64,000 nt of DNA from Sphingomonas populi (GTDB lineage Bacteria; Pseudomonadota; Alphaproteobacteria; Sphingomonadales; Sphingomonadaceae), in assembly GCF_004208535.1 (NCBI RefSeq), contig NZ_SGIS01000003.1:1-64000 (forward strand), in the 5' to 3' direction. The notes beneath the pieces are model-generated. The model worked only from the letters and a program-made list of their open reading frames with translations, was not told where the DNA came from and ran no database searches. Every line of letters begins with the position of its first letter. Positions within the stretch are counted from its first letter, which is position 1. Below are positions 8,513-18,976 of this stretch, piece after piece. The translations under genes were made by a program, and so were the position numbers.

Positions 8513-9024
8513 GCCGGTTCGTAATCCCGATCGAGCCAGGCGCAAAGCAAGGAAATGACCGGGAACAGCAGCACAGAGGTGGTCACCTGGAGCAGCAGCA
8601 CGGTATCGACGTGGGTGCCGAACGGCACCGCGACCAAGCGGCCGCAAATCAGGTAGAAGGCGGTGCCGCCCGCCGCGATCAGCCAATTTTGCCAAAAATC
8701 GCGGAACACCAGACGCTCGTCGATCAGATCGATCATGAAAAAGCACAGCGTCCAGGTGGTGATGCCGAGTCCGAACGGCTGACCGCTCACCAGATCATCG
8801 AACAGCCCGAGCGCGAGGGGAGCCCACACCGGGATCGCCTCACGCCGGTTCAGTCGCCACGCGAGCAGCATTAGCAGCCCGACGGGTGGCAGAAATGGAA
8901 AGGAGGCGATCGTCGGCCAGATGGTGACGCAGGAGCCGACCATCACCGACAGCGCTGGCAGCAGCCGGCCGACGCTTGAATCCGGGGTCTCGTCGAAGGG
9001 CCCGCGGCGGCGCGGCGATCTCAC
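8509..9024 (-). CDS. mreD: MreD, rod-shape-determining membrane protein
   Basis: The 171-residue protein has about five membrane helices (such as PPVGLLMLLAWRLN and VTTSVLLFPVISLLCAWLD) and the polar pattern VWAPLALGLFDDLVSGQPFGLG that marks MreD. It belongs to the elongasome and interacts with MreC. It overlaps mreC by four bases at its start and mrdA by four bases at its stop. The N-terminal 25 residues are basic and hydrophilic, an extension before the first helix. Confidence 0.93.
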   Translation of the reverse strand: MRSPRRRGPFDETPDSSVGRLLPALSVMVGSCVTIWPTIASFPFLPPVGLLMLLAWRLNRREAIPVWAPLALGLFDDLVSGQPFGLGITTWTLCFFMIDLIDERLVFRDFWQNWLIAAGGTAFYLICGRLVAVPFGTHVDTVLLLQVTTSVLLFPVISLLCAWLDRDYEPA

Positions 9025-9923
9025 GGCTTTTTCGCCTTGGGGGTCGGCACTGGCGTCGGCGTCGGGGCAGGTGCGAGGGCCGGCAGATAGGCACGCTGCA
9101 CCAGCGCGAAATCGAGCGTGCTCGGCCGTACTGCGGTTTCGGCGAGGACGATGTCACGGCCGTGGCGCAGAACCCGCGCCACCGGAATGTTGGGCGGGTA
9201 AATTCCGCCCGCGCCCGAGGTGACGAACACCTCGCCCGGCGCGAAAGTCGCGGCGGCGTTGCTGACCGAGCGGATATCGACCAACCCGTCGCCGCGCCCC
9301 TGGGCGAGCGCAGGGAGGCCGTCGCGGGTGCGCCGCACCGGCACCGAGCTTTCGGGATCGGTCAGCAGCAGCACGCGCGCGGTGTTTGGGCCGGATTCGA
9401 GCACCTGGCCGATCAACCCCTCGGGGCCGAGCACGGGCTGACCATGTTCCACGCCCTGCCATGCACCGGCGTTGAGCGTAGCGAAGCGTCGCGTGCTCGC
9501 TGCGGTGGAACTCACCAGCCGCGCGGTGGTCACCGGCACGCCGACCCGCTCGCGCAGTGCGAGCAGACCCTTCAAACGGCGGTTCTCATAGTTGATCGCG
9601 CGCGCGCGCATCGTGATTGCGCGCTCGTCGGCGATCTGTTTGCGCAAGACGGCATTCTGGTCATGGACCGCGATATAGCTGCTCAAGCCCGTCGGCACCG
9701 AGCCGACCGAGCGGCCGACGAAGGCGAGCACCGAAGACACCGGCGCGCTCACCTCGGCGATCGCGGTGCGCGCCGCGCCGAACGTGTTCGGATCGAAATA
9801 GGACAAAGCGAGCAGGATCGCGCCGACCAGCGTACCCGCCACAGCGAACACATAGGTTGCGAAAACGCCATATTGCGCCCGGCGCGAAAACCCCGGACGC
9901 CGGTTATTCGACGGCGCCATCAA
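9021..9923 (-). CDS. mreC: MreC, rod-shape-determining periplasmic scaffold
   Basis: The 300-residue protein has one membrane helix near residues 18-42, a coiled coil (NAVLRKQIADERAITMRARA) and the beta-rich MreC domain with LNAGAWQGVEHGQPVLGPEGLIGQV split over two strands. MreC oligomerises in the periplasm and activates the PBP2-RodA pair. A Pro/Thr/Ala-rich C-terminal tail ends in KAKKP. It sits about 111 bases after mreB and overlaps mreD. Confidence 0.95.
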   Translation of the reverse strand: MMAPSNNRRPGFSRRAQYGVFATYVFAVAGTLVGAILLALSYFDPNTFGAARTAIAEVSAPVSSVLAFVGRSVGSVPTGLSSYIAVHDQNAVLRKQIADERAITMRARAINYENRRLKGLLALRERVGVPVTTARLVSSTAASTRRFATLNAGAWQGVEHGQPVLGPEGLIGQVLESGPNTARVLLLTDPESSVPVRRTRDGLPALAQGRGDGLVDIRSVSNAAATFAPGEVFVTSGAGGIYPPNIPVARVLRHGRDIVLAETAVRPSTLDFALVQRAYLPALAPAPTPTPVPTPKAKKP

Positions 9924-10034
9924 TCCCTCGTTCGAAGCCCGCTCCGGGGCAATTGGAAGTCTGACGCCCCGTACACAGGGCCGATGATATTGGGTAGCGG
10001 TATCGCACGTCGCGACACCGCTATCCGAAAAACA

Positions 10035-11105
<1,071 letters not shown>

Positions 11106-11237
11106 CTAAAGCAAGGTTGCGGCAATTCGCACAACTCCCAGCGTCGTCTTCATGGCCGGTGCGTCAGAGCTATCGCCCTGATCGCGTGAGATGAATGCGG
11201 GTCGCGGGATGGCTGCGCTTGGGCTAGAGCATGACTC

Positions 11238-13043
11238 ATGTCAATACGGCGCCTACCCGAACATCTGGTCAATCGAATCGCTGCCGGCGAGGTGGTCGAA
11301 CGCCCGGCGAGCGCGCTCAAGGAACTGGTCGAAAACGCGATCGACGCCGATGCGTCGCGTATTTCCATTCGGCTCGTCGCAGGCGGGACAGACCTCATCG
11401 AAGTTACCGACGATGGCAGCGGCATGACGCCCGCCGACATGGCGCTCGCGCTGGAACGGCATGCGACGTCGAAGCTGCCGGACAGCCTGTTAATCGATGG
11501 GGCGATCGAAGCCGTTGCGACGTTGGGTTTTCGCGGCGAGGCGTTGCCCTCGATCGCGAGTGTCGCGCGGCTTTCGCTCGAAAGCAGGGTGCCCGGCGCG
11601 GAAGGCTGGTCGCGAATCGTCGATAACGGTGCGTTGGTGGGTGAGGGGCCGGCGGCGATTCCCCCCGGCACGCGTGTCCGCGTGGAGGCGCTGTTCGAAC
11701 GCGTGCCGGCGCGGCGCAAGTTCCTGCGCTCGGCACGGTCGGAATATGCCGCCAGCCTCGACGTGGTGAAGCGGCTCGCGATGGCGCGGCCTGATATCGC
11801 TTTCAGCCTTGAGCATGACGGCCGTCGTGTGCTGACCGTCGCCGCCAGCGAGACCTTGCCCGACCGCGTGGCCGCGCTCACCGATCGCGGGTTGATCGAG
11901 AATGGCATCGGCGTCGATCTGGAGCGCGAGGGCATCGTGCTTGGCGGAATCGCCGGATTGCCGACCTTCAACCGTGGCATCGCCGACCATCAATATCTGT
12001 TCGTCAATGGGCGTCCGGTGAAGGACCGCCTGCTCACGGGCGCGGTGCGCGGCGCCTATGCCGAACTGCTCGCGCGCGATCGGCATGCGGTGGTGGCGCT
12101 GTTCCTGCAGGTGCCGGGCGATCTCGTCGATGTGAACGTTCACCCCGCCAAGACCGAAGTGCGTTTCCGCGAGCCGGCGCTGGTGCGCGGCCTGATCGTC
12201 AGCGGTCTGCGTCGCGCGCTCGACGAAGCCGGGCATCGCAGCGCGCAACGCCCCGACGCCGCCGCGCTGGAGCTGTGGAAATCCGAGCCGATCGCGCCAC
12301 CAACGCCCTCTCCCCACTTGTGGGGAGAGGGTCGGGGAGCGGGGCAGTACGAAGCGCCGTCCCCCGCGCTCCATGCGGTGTACGACCGCCGCCCATCCTT
12401 CGCAGCGCCACCCCCGCAGGCCCGCGCCGAACCGGCCTATCAGCCACCCCCGCAAACCGAACGCTATCCGCTCGGCGTCGCGCGTGGCCAGGTCGCGCGC
12501 ACCTATATCGTCGCCGAGGCCGAGGACGGGCTGGTGCTGGTCGATCAGCACGCCGCGCACGAGCGGCTCGTGCTGGAGCGGATGCGCAAGGCGATGGCGG
12601 GCGGTGGGGTCGCGTCGCAGGCGCTGCTGCTCGCCGAAGTGGTTGAACTCGACGAACCCGCCTGCGACCGGCTCGAAGCCCGCGCCGCCGAACTCGCCGA
12701 ATTCGGCCTCGACCTCGATCGCTTCGGCCCGCGCGCGATGCTGGTACGCGGCGTACCCGCATTGCTCGGGCAAGGCGATGTCGTCGGCCTCGTCACCGAT
12801 ATCGCCGACGAACTCGCCGCGTTCGACGAAGCGCTGAGCCTCAAGGAACGGCTCGACCATGTCGCCGCGACGATGGCGTGCCACGGATCAGTCCGGGCCG
12901 GGCGGGTGCTGTCGGTCGCCGAAATGAACGCGTTGCTTCGCGAGATGGAGGTGACCCCGCATTCGGGCCAGTGCAACCACGGCCGGCCGACCTGGATCAA
13001 GCTCGCGCACGGCGACATTGAGAAACTGTTCGGGCGCAAATAG
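11238..13043 (+). CDS. mutL: MutL, DNA mismatch repair ATPase
   Basis: The 601-residue protein couples mismatch recognition by MutS to downstream repair. The GHKL ATPase motifs are present: ELVENAIDADASRI, DDGSGM, TLGFRGEALPSI, and the ATP-lid GTRVRVEALFERVPARRKFL. The linker starts after residue about 340 and is followed by a C-terminal dimerisation domain ending CNHGRPTWIKL. It lacks an obvious DQHA(X)2E(X)4E endonuclease set; DQHAAHERLVLERM is present, so some endonuclease-type character may be kept. The linker contains a perfect palindromic element in frame (12306-12331). The gene is divergent from mreB. Confidence 0.96.
   Translation: MSIRRLPEHLVNRIAAGEVVERPASALKELVENAIDADASRISIRLVAGGTDLIEVTDDGSGMTPADMALALERHATSKLPDSLLIDGAIEAVATLGFRGEALPSIASVARLSLESRVPGAEGWSRIVDNGALVGEGPAAIPPGTRVRVEALFERVPARRKFLRSARSEYAASLDVVKRLAMARPDIAFSLEHDGRRVLTVAASETLPDRVAALTDRGLIENGIGVDLEREGIVLGGIAGLPTFNRGIADHQYLFVNGRPVKDRLLTGAVRGAYAELLARDRHAVVALFLQVPGDLVDVNVHPAKTEVRFREPALVRGLIVSGLRRALDEAGHRSAQRPDAAALELWKSEPIAPPTPSPHLWGEGRGAGQYEAPSPALHAVYDRRPSFAAPPPQARAEPAYQPPPQTERYPLGVARGQVARTYIVAEAEDGLVLVDQHAAHERLVLERMRKAMAGGGVASQALLLAEVVELDEPACDRLEARAAELAEFGLDLDRFGPRAMLVRGVPALLGQGDVVGLVTDIADELAAFDEALSLKERLDHVAATMACHGSVRAGRVLSVAEMNALLREMEVTPHSGQCNHGRPTWIKLAHGDIEKLFGRK
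12306..12331. repeat. Palindromic element inside the mutL linker
   Basis: The arms CCCTCTCCCCAC and GTGGGGAGAGGG form a perfect 12-bp inverted repeat around TT. Read in the mutL frame it encodes PSPHLWGEGRG, a peptide signature of small dispersed palindromes found in many proteobacterial genomes. It lies in the disordered linker between the ATPase and dimerisation domains, where extra residues are tolerated. Confidence 0.75.
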
Positions 13044-13105
13044 TTCGAGTCAGCCTCCGCCCAGTTGCTCCAGGTACGTTTGGCTGATGCAGGGGGAGTG
13101 AGGGA

Positions 13106-14878
13106 TCATCCCTCGCTCACGCGCACCCGTTTGATCCGTGGCATCCGCTCCATATCGGCGGCCTGCTTGATTCCCTGACGCAGTTCGTCGCGCTTTTCGT
13201 GGATCGAAGCGATCACCGGGCCGACCGCCACGCCGAGATCGGTCAGCACCGCTTCCGAGAGCTGAAGCGAGCTTTCCAGCGTCTCAGGCACCGCATCGGT
13301 CACGCCCGCGCGGTACAACTCGGCGGCATGATCGACATCGCGCGCGCGGGCGATGATCGTCAGATCGGGCACCCAGCCGCGCACGCGCCGCGTAACCTGC
13401 ACCGTCAGCACCGGATCGTCCATCGTCAGGATCAGTGCCTTGGCCCGTCCGAGGTTGAGGCGATCGACCAACTCGGGTCGCGACACGTCGCCGAAGATCA
13501 GCGGATAGCCTTCGCGCCGCGCCGCCGTAACCGTATCGATATCAGCCTCGACAGCGACATAGGGCTGGTTGTGTCTCGCGAGCATGTCCGCCACCATTCG
13601 GCCGACCCGCCCGAAGCCGATGATGACCGTGCCTGGCCCATCGCGCGGTATCATCAGGTCTGGCGTATCGTGGCCACCGCTGCGTTGTTCGATCTGCGCC
13701 GCCACGCGCCGCCCTGCCCAGGCGAGCAACGGGGTGATGGTGAGGCCGATCGCCGTGACGGTTTGCCAATAGGCGGCGGTGGACGGCGCGATCAGCGCCG
13801 CCTGCGCGGCGGTGCCGAGCACGATCAACGTCGTCTCCGACGGACTCGACATCAGCACGCCGGTTTCCGTGGCGATGCCCGATTTGACGCCGCCGAGCTT
13901 GAGCAAGGCGAACGTCACCACGGTCTTGACGACGATCACGCCGAGGATGCCGAGCAGCAGCGCGCCCCAATTGTCAGCGATCTGCCGCAGATCGAGGCTC
14001 ATGCCGACGGTGAGCAGGAACACGCCGAGCGCCAGGCCCTTAAACGGCGCGGTCATCACCTCGACCTCGCTGTGATAGTCGGTCTCGGCGATCAGCAACC
14101 CGGCGAGCAGCGCACCGACAATGGGAGACAGACCCGCTGCAGCAGTGGCGAGGCTCGCCACGATCACGATCAGCAGTGACGCGGCCAGGAACAGTTCGGG
14201 GCTTTTGGTCCGCGCGGCCTGCGCGAACAGTTTCGGCAGGATGAATCGCCCACCCAGAAACATGACGGCCACGGTTATCAGCCCACGTCCGAGTACGCCG
14301 ACGAACGCCCAGTCGCCGCCGGTCGCGTTTGGCGAGAAGGCGGCGAGCACGAAGATGATCGGCACCAGCGCGAGATCCTCGAACAGCAGCATCGCGAACG
14401 CGGAGCGACCCACCGCGCTGGTCGTGCCCGCGATCGGCAGCACGAGCGCGGTGGAGGACAGCGCCAGTGCGAAACCGAGGCCGATCGCGCCTGGCCATTC
14501 CTGCCCGAGCAGATGCAGCGCGGTTCCGATGATGAGGCCAGACCCGATCAGCTCTGCCGCACCGGTGCCGAACACTTGCGCCCGCATCGCCCAGAGCCGC
14601 CTGAACGACAGCTCCAGCCCGATCGAGAACAGCAACAGGATGATGCCGAATTCGGCGAACGGCTCGATCGAATGCGCGTCGGAAATGGTGATATAGTAGA
14701 GCCACGGGTAGCTCCCCACCAGTGATCCGAGACCAGCCGGACCGACCAGAACGCCGACCAGGATGAACCCGATCACCGGACTGATACGGAACCGAGCGAA
14801 CGTCGGGATCACGAGACCCGCCGCCCCGAGGATGACGAGCGTATCGCTCAGTCCGTTATTGTCGAGCGCCAATGCCAT
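13106..14878 (-). CDS. KefB/RosB-type monovalent cation:proton antiporter with RCK domain
   Basis: From the ATG at 14878 the product has 590 residues. The first 390 form the CPA2 antiporter domain with about 12 helices, including FAEFGIILLLFSIGLELS, ALSSTALVLPI and the acidic SAFAMLLFEDLALVPI. A TrkA-N nucleotide-binding domain follows with the Rossmann motif GFGRVGRMVADML and a partner Asp/Glu near VAVEADID. Such proteins usually export potassium or sodium under control of NAD(H) or glutathione ligands. The frame stays open upstream of 14878, but conserved sequence begins at MALALDNNGL. The exact ion is not predictable. Confidence 0.88.
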   Translation of the reverse strand: MALALDNNGLSDTLVILGAAGLVIPTFARFRISPVIGFILVGVLVGPAGLGSLVGSYPWLYYITISDAHSIEPFAEFGIILLLFSIGLELSFRRLWAMRAQVFGTGAAELIGSGLIIGTALHLLGQEWPGAIGLGFALALSSTALVLPIAGTTSAVGRSAFAMLLFEDLALVPIIFVLAAFSPNATGGDWAFVGVLGRGLITVAVMFLGGRFILPKLFAQAARTKSPELFLAASLLIVIVASLATAAAGLSPIVGALLAGLLIAETDYHSEVEVMTAPFKGLALGVFLLTVGMSLDLRQIADNWGALLLGILGVIVVKTVVTFALLKLGGVKSGIATETGVLMSSPSETTLIVLGTAAQAALIAPSTAAYWQTVTAIGLTITPLLAWAGRRVAAQIEQRSGGHDTPDLMIPRDGPGTVIIGFGRVGRMVADMLARHNQPYVAVEADIDTVTAARREGYPLIFGDVSRPELVDRLNLGRAKALILTMDDPVLTVQVTRRVRGWVPDLTIIARARDVDHAAELYRAGVTDAVPETLESSLQLSEAVLTDLGVAVGPVIASIHEKRDELRQGIKQAADMERMPRIKRVRVSEG

Positions 14879-14991
14879 GACTATCGTGTAGCCAACGCGG
14901 AAGGGGTTTGTCAGCCGCCGACTGACGTGAGGGGACGATTGTTGGCAACGATCATGCGTCTCGACCACCGGCGTTGGATGGGAGGGAAGTG

Positions 14992-15654
14992 ATGGCCGCG
15001 TTCGCAACACTGATCGCTATGGCTCTTGTCGCGGCGGGGCCGTCCGACGCGCCGGAGGAGGCCAAGGTCGAACGGGCCGCTGGATTACTCCACAACGGCA
15101 AAGCCGGTGATGCTCTTGCGCTGCTCGAAACGGCACTGGCCGGTTTCGAGCGCCGTTACTCCAAGGAGAAACGGCGCATTTACTGCGCCCATGCGCCGAC
15201 GGAAACGTTGTTCTATCTTGTCGGTGCGGCGAAGGATCGGCGCGACGCCGTCGCGATCGGGCCGGGATGGTGCGACGCTCTGTTCATGAAAGGGTACGTG
15301 TTGGTCGAGTTGGGTCGGGTAGCCGATGGCCGCCCCGTGCTGGAAAAGGCGGTGGCGATGGCGCCGGCCAACTCGCATTATCAGAACGAATTGGCTTTTA
15401 ATTATCAGGCGACACGCGAATGGCCGCGCGCGCTCGAACTATACCGCAACGCCTATGACAGCGCGATGATCGGCGAAGCGAGTTCCCGCGTCCTCGAACA
15501 AAGCCGCGCGTTACGTGGTCAGGGCTATGTGCTCGTCGAACAAGGCAAATGGGATGAGGCGAAGGCCGTCTACGAAAAGGCCCTCGCGCTCGATCCGAAC
15601 GATGCGAAAGCGAAGGGCGAGCTTGGCTATATTGCCGAGCATCGCCCCCGCTGA
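14992..15654 (+). CDS. Exported TPR-repeat protein
   Basis: The 220-residue protein starts at an ATG preceded by a strong GGAGGGAAG ribosome site. A short N-terminal hydrophobic stretch (AAFATLIAMALVAAG) looks like a signal peptide, and several tetratricopeptide units follow, such as ALFMKGYVLVELGRVADGRP, NELAFNYQATREWPRALEL and GYVLVEQGKWDEAKAVYEKA. TPR units mediate protein-protein contact; no catalytic motif is visible. Three Cys residues lie within or near YCAHAP and GWCDA. It is a single gene between kefB and icd, and its partner is unknown. Confidence 0.75.
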   Translation: MAAFATLIAMALVAAGPSDAPEEAKVERAAGLLHNGKAGDALALLETALAGFERRYSKEKRRIYCAHAPTETLFYLVGAAKDRRDAVAIGPGWCDALFMKGYVLVELGRVADGRPVLEKAVAMAPANSHYQNELAFNYQATREWPRALELYRNAYDSAMIGEASSRVLEQSRALRGQGYVLVEQGKWDEAKAVYEKALALDPNDAKAKGELGYIAEHRPR

Positions 15655-15663
15655 CGCCTGATT

Positions 15664-16890
15664 TTACGCCGAGAGAACGTCGCCCATCTTGGCTTCGAGG
15701 TTGACACGAACCGCCTCGAAGAACTGCTCGGTGGTCATCCATGCCTGGTTGGGGCCGATCAGCAGCGCGAGATCCTTGGTCATCTTGCCGCTTTCGACGG
15801 TCTCGATGCAGACCTTCTCGAGCGTTTCGGCGAACTTGGTGACTTCGGGCGTGCCATCGAACTTGCCGCGATAGATCAGGCCGCGAGTCCATGCGAAGAT
15901 CGACGCGATCGGGTTGGTCGAGGTTGCCTTGCCCTGCTCGTGCATGCGGAAGTGGCGCGTGACGGTGCCGTGCGCGGCCTCGGCCTCGACGGTCTTGCCG
16001 TCTGGCGTCAGCAGCACCGAGGTCATCAGGCCGAGCGAACCGAAGCCCTGCGCGACCTGATCCGACTGGACGTCGCCATCATAGTTCTTGCACGCCCAGA
16101 CGAATTCGCCGCTCCACTTGAGCGCCGAGGCGACCATGTCGTCGATCAGGCGGTGCTCATAGGTGATGCCCGCTTCCTTGAACTTGTCCTTGAATTCGGT
16201 CTCGAAAACCTCGGCGAACAGATCCTTGAAGCGGCCGTCATAAGCCTTGAGGATGGTGTTCTTGGTCGAGAGGTACACCGGCCACTTGAGGTTGAGGCCA
16301 TAGTGCATCGAGGCGCGCGCGAAATCGCGGATCGAATCGTCGAGGTTGTACATCGCCAGCGCGACGCCGGGCGACGGGAAATCGAACACTTCGCGGTCGA
16401 TCTTCGTGCCATCTGCGCCGTCGAACACAAGGCGCAGCTTGCCGGGGCCGGGGACGAGGAAATCGGTCGCGCGATACTGGTCGCCGAAGGCGTGGCGGCC
16501 GACCACGATCGGCTTGGTCCAGCCCGGAATCAGGCGCGGCACGTTCGAGATCACGATCGGCTCGCGGAAGATCGTGCCGCCGAGGATGTTGCGGATCGTG
16601 CCGTTGGGCGATTTCCACATCTGCTTGAGGCCGAATTCCTCGACGCGCGCTTCGTCCGGGGTGATCGTCGCGCACTTCACGCCGACGCCGTATTTCTGGA
16701 TCGCCTTGGCGCTGTCGATCGTGATCTGGTCGTTGGTCTCGTCGCGCTTCTCGACGCCGAGGTCGTAATATTCGAGATCGATGTCGAGATAGGGGAGGAT
16801 GAGCCGCTCGCGAATCCACTGCCAGATGATCCGCGTCATTTCGTCGCCGTCGATCTCCACGACGGGCGTCTTCACCTTGATCTTCGCCAT
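15664..16890 (-). CDS. icd: Isocitrate dehydrogenase, NADP-dependent, dimeric eukaryote-like type
   Basis: The 408-residue enzyme converts isocitrate to 2-oxoglutarate in the TCA cycle. It belongs to the IDH1/2-like subfamily common in alphaproteobacteria: [20 protein letters not shown] at the start, [14 protein letters not shown], the substrate-binding [19 protein letters not shown], and the metal/NADP region [20 protein letters not shown] with HGTVTRHFR. The ATG at 16890 was chosen because it matches the conserved N-terminus; the frame is open for 16 more codons. It is divergent from psd with 125 bases between. Confidence 0.97.
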   Translation of the reverse strand: MAKIKVKTPVVEIDGDEMTRIIWQWIRERLILPYLDIDLEYYDLGVEKRDETNDQITIDSAKAIQKYGVGVKCATITPDEARVEEFGLKQMWKSPNGTIRNILGGTIFREPIVISNVPRLIPGWTKPIVVGRHAFGDQYRATDFLVPGPGKLRLVFDGADGTKIDREVFDFPSPGVALAMYNLDDSIRDFARASMHYGLNLKWPVYLSTKNTILKAYDGRFKDLFAEVFETEFKDKFKEAGITYEHRLIDDMVASALKWSGEFVWACKNYDGDVQSDQVAQGFGSLGLMTSVLLTPDGKTVEAEAAHGTVTRHFRMHEQGKATSTNPIASIFAWTRGLIYRGKFDGTPEVTKFAETLEKVCIETVESGKMTKDLALLIGPNQAWMTTEQFFEAVRVNLEAKMGDVLSA

Positions 16891-17015
16891 TGATGTCTCT
16901 CTTGTGCAGGAGGAGTTTGAGCCAGCGTCTAGGAGCAAGCCGGCGCGGGATCAACCACTGCGGGATGATGCGGCGGTGATTGTGTTGGCCGGCGCGGCGG
17001 CGTAGGTCTGCGGCC

Positions 17016-17738
17016 ATGCCTTCTCTCGAAAAACCCGAAATCACCACCTACACCGTCAAATGGCGTTTCGCCGACATGCACCCCGAGGGGCGGAAATATG
17101 TGCTGATTGCGGCAGCGCTCACCTTCGCGATGTGGTTGTTGGTGCCGATCCTGACCTGGCCGATGATCGCGGTGACAGCGTGGGTCGCCTTGTTCTTTCG
17201 CGATCCCATCCGCGTAACCCCGCAGGCCGAAGGGCTGGTGATCGCGCCCGCCGACGGCCTCATCACGATGATCGAGCGCGTGTCGGTGCCGCGTGAGATC
17301 GCGGGGGAACTGGGCGAGTTGCCGCTGGTGCGCGTGTCGATCTTCATGTCGGTGTTCGACGTCCATATCAATCGCACGCCGATCGCGGGGACGATCCGCC
17401 AGGTCGTCTATATCTCCGGCAAGTTCCTCAACGCCGATCTCGACAAGGCGAGCGAGGAGAACGAGCGCCAGCATATCGTCGTCGAGGGCCGCGACGGCCG
17501 ACGCATTGGTTTCACCCAGATCGCCGGACTGGTCGCACGACGGATCGTGCCGTTCGTCAAGACCGGCGACATGGTCGCGCGCGGGCAGCGGATCGGCCTG
17601 ATTCGGTTCGGTAGCCGTGTCGATGTGTATCTGCCCGAGGATTGCGCCTGTCAGGTCGCGCTCGGCCAGCGCAGCATCGCCGGTGAGACGGTGCTTGGCC
17701 GCGTCGGCGGCATCGTCGCGACCGGAATTTCGCAGTGA
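17016..17738 (+). CDS. psd: Phosphatidylserine decarboxylase proenzyme
   Basis: The 240-residue protein is of the short PSD-A type that makes phosphatidylethanolamine. It has a membrane anchor near residues 28-58, the segment FFRDPIR, the conserved [15 protein letters not shown] with the catalytic His, and [14 protein letters not shown], where the Gly-Ser bond is cut to yield the pyruvoyl group. It is 27 bases upstream of pssA, so substrate and product enzymes are co-expressed. Confidence 0.95.
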   Translation: MPSLEKPEITTYTVKWRFADMHPEGRKYVLIAAALTFAMWLLVPILTWPMIAVTAWVALFFRDPIRVTPQAEGLVIAPADGLITMIERVSVPREIAGELGELPLVRVSIFMSVFDVHINRTPIAGTIRQVVYISGKFLNADLDKASEENERQHIVVEGRDGRRIGFTQIAGLVARRIVPFVKTGDMVARGQRIGLIRFGSRVDVYLPEDCACQVALGQRSIAGETVLGRVGGIVATGISQ

Positions 17739-17765
17739 TCGTAACGGTCAGGGCAGTTCGTTAAA

Positions 17766-18578
17766 ATGCGCCGCCCGCTCCGCCGCTCACGACGCGGCCT
17801 GCCGCTGCGCGCGGTCGCACCCAATGCCGTCACCGCTTTGGCCTTGTGCTTCGGGCTGACCGGCATCCGCTATGCGATCTCGTCGGATTGGGAAGCGGCG
17901 GTGACGATGATCATGATCGCCAGCGTCCTCGACGGACTCGACGGCACGGTGGCGCGGCTGGTGCGCGGCGAGAGCCGGTTCGGCGCGGAACTCGATTCGC
18001 TATCGGACGCGATTTCTTTCGGGGTATCGCCCGCAGTGATCCTCTATCTCTGGTCGCTCAAGGACGTGCCGCGTGTGGGCTGGCTGTGCGCGATGGTGTT
18101 CGCGGTGTTCTGCGCGTTGCGGCTCGCGCGTTTCAACGCCGCGATCGACCTGCGTGACCAGCCGCACAAATCCGCCGGCTTCTTGACCGGAGCGCCCGCG
18201 CCGGCCGGCGCGGCGCTGGCGATGTTGCCGATGTATCTCTGGTTCTGGACCGGGCAACCGTGGTTCCGCTCGCCGGCAATCGTGCTGCCCTGGGTCGCAT
18301 TGATGGCGATCCTGATGGTTTCCAGCGTCGCGACATTTAGCTGGGGATCACTCAAACTCCGCGATCACATCCGTTTCGAGGCGATCGCGGTCGTCGTGCT
18401 GCTCGGGGCCGCGCTGATTTCAGCGCCGTGGCACACCTTGTCGGCCTTGTGCGTGTGCTATCTCGCCACGCTGCCGTTCAGCATCACCGCGTATCGGCGT
18501 GTCAGGCGGCTTCGCGAAACGACGCCGGCCGGACCCGCTGTGCCGATTGCACTCGAACCCGCACGCGGCGATCACTGA
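17766..18578 (+). CDS. pssA: CDP-diacylglycerol--serine O-phosphatidyltransferase
   Basis: The 270-residue integral membrane enzyme makes phosphatidylserine, which Psd then decarboxylates. The CDP-alcohol phosphotransferase motif D-G-x2-A-R-x8-G-x3-D-x3-D appears as LDGLDGTVARLVRGES followed by FGAELDSLSDAISFG. About seven hydrophobic segments follow, including VALMAILMVSSVATFSWG. It is the second gene of a psd-pssA pair. Its last 77 bases are overlapped on the other strand by a small open frame (18502-18729). Confidence 0.95.
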   Translation: MRRPLRRSRRGLPLRAVAPNAVTALALCFGLTGIRYAISSDWEAAVTMIMIASVLDGLDGTVARLVRGESRFGAELDSLSDAISFGVSPAVILYLWSLKDVPRVGWLCAMVFAVFCALRLARFNAAIDLRDQPHKSAGFLTGAPAPAGAALAMLPMYLWFWTGQPWFRSPAIVLPWVALMAILMVSSVATFSWGSLKLRDHIRFEAIAVVVLLGAALISAPWHTLSALCVCYLATLPFSITAYRRVRRLRETTPAGPAVPIALEPARGDH

Positions 18579-18729
18579 CCACACAATACGGATCGGACGC
18601 CGCGATCTCGACTTCACCGCGCAGCAGTGCGGTGATCCGCGGCAGCGCCGGGACGAGCGTGAAAGCGAAAACCCAGATGGCCGCCGTGAACGCCGCGGCG
18701 AAGACCATGCAATCGAGAACTGCGACCAT
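18502..18729 (-). CDS. Small single-span membrane protein, hypothetical
   Basis: This 75-residue frame on the minus strand starts with an ATG seven bases after AGGAAG, a good ribosome site. Third codon positions are mostly G or C, as in real genes here. The N-terminus contains one hydrophobic segment, FAAAFTAAIWVFAFTLVPAL, then a basic, Arg- and Val-rich tail. Its end overlaps the 3' end of pssA, convergent. No known family is recognised. The ribosome site and codon pattern support a true gene; the overlapped tail is the weakest part. Confidence 0.55.
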   Translation of the reverse strand: MVAVLDCMVFAAAFTAAIWVFAFTLVPALPRITALLRGEVEIAASDPYCVVSDRRVRVRVQSAQRVRPASFREAA

Positions 18730-18744
18730 TGCTCAACTTCCTGT

Positions 18745-18939
18745 TTACGCGCGAAGTCGAAGATCAGAAAGCTTCGGGCCCCGGCGATGTTCCATGTACC
18801 GCTGATAGACATGGTATGTTCCACCTTTGTACCATTCGTCAAGCTTGATTTTCGCGGAAAGCTCGGCTAACGGGTCCGCCTTCACACCGCATGGGAAGCA
18901 CACATAGCCGGTGTCCACGGGGTATCCCCGACGGATCAC
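18745..18939 (-). CDS. Possible 64-residue protein upstream of rpsB, doubtful
   Basis: A GTG-started frame lies on the minus strand, 15 bases before the small membrane protein at 18729. It contains a CFPC pair and the segment [18 protein letters not shown]. Codon use is less GC-biased than in neighbours (TTA, several CTT). It covers the region that should hold the rpsB promoter and leader, so the frame may be accidental. No family is recognised. Apart from these two frames the 398 bases between pssA and rpsB show no gene. Confidence 0.3.
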   Translation of the reverse strand: MIRRGYPVDTGYVCFPCGVKADPLAELSAKIKLDEWYKGGTYHVYQRYMEHRRGPKLSDLRLRA

Positions 18940-18976
18940 ACGCTTCCCAGAGGCACAACCGGAAAGGAACTATCCT

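Noticed and set aside
13199..14179. 326-codon plus-strand frame opposite the KefB-like gene
   Set aside because: Antisense shadow with no motif; the opposite strand encodes a clear antiporter.
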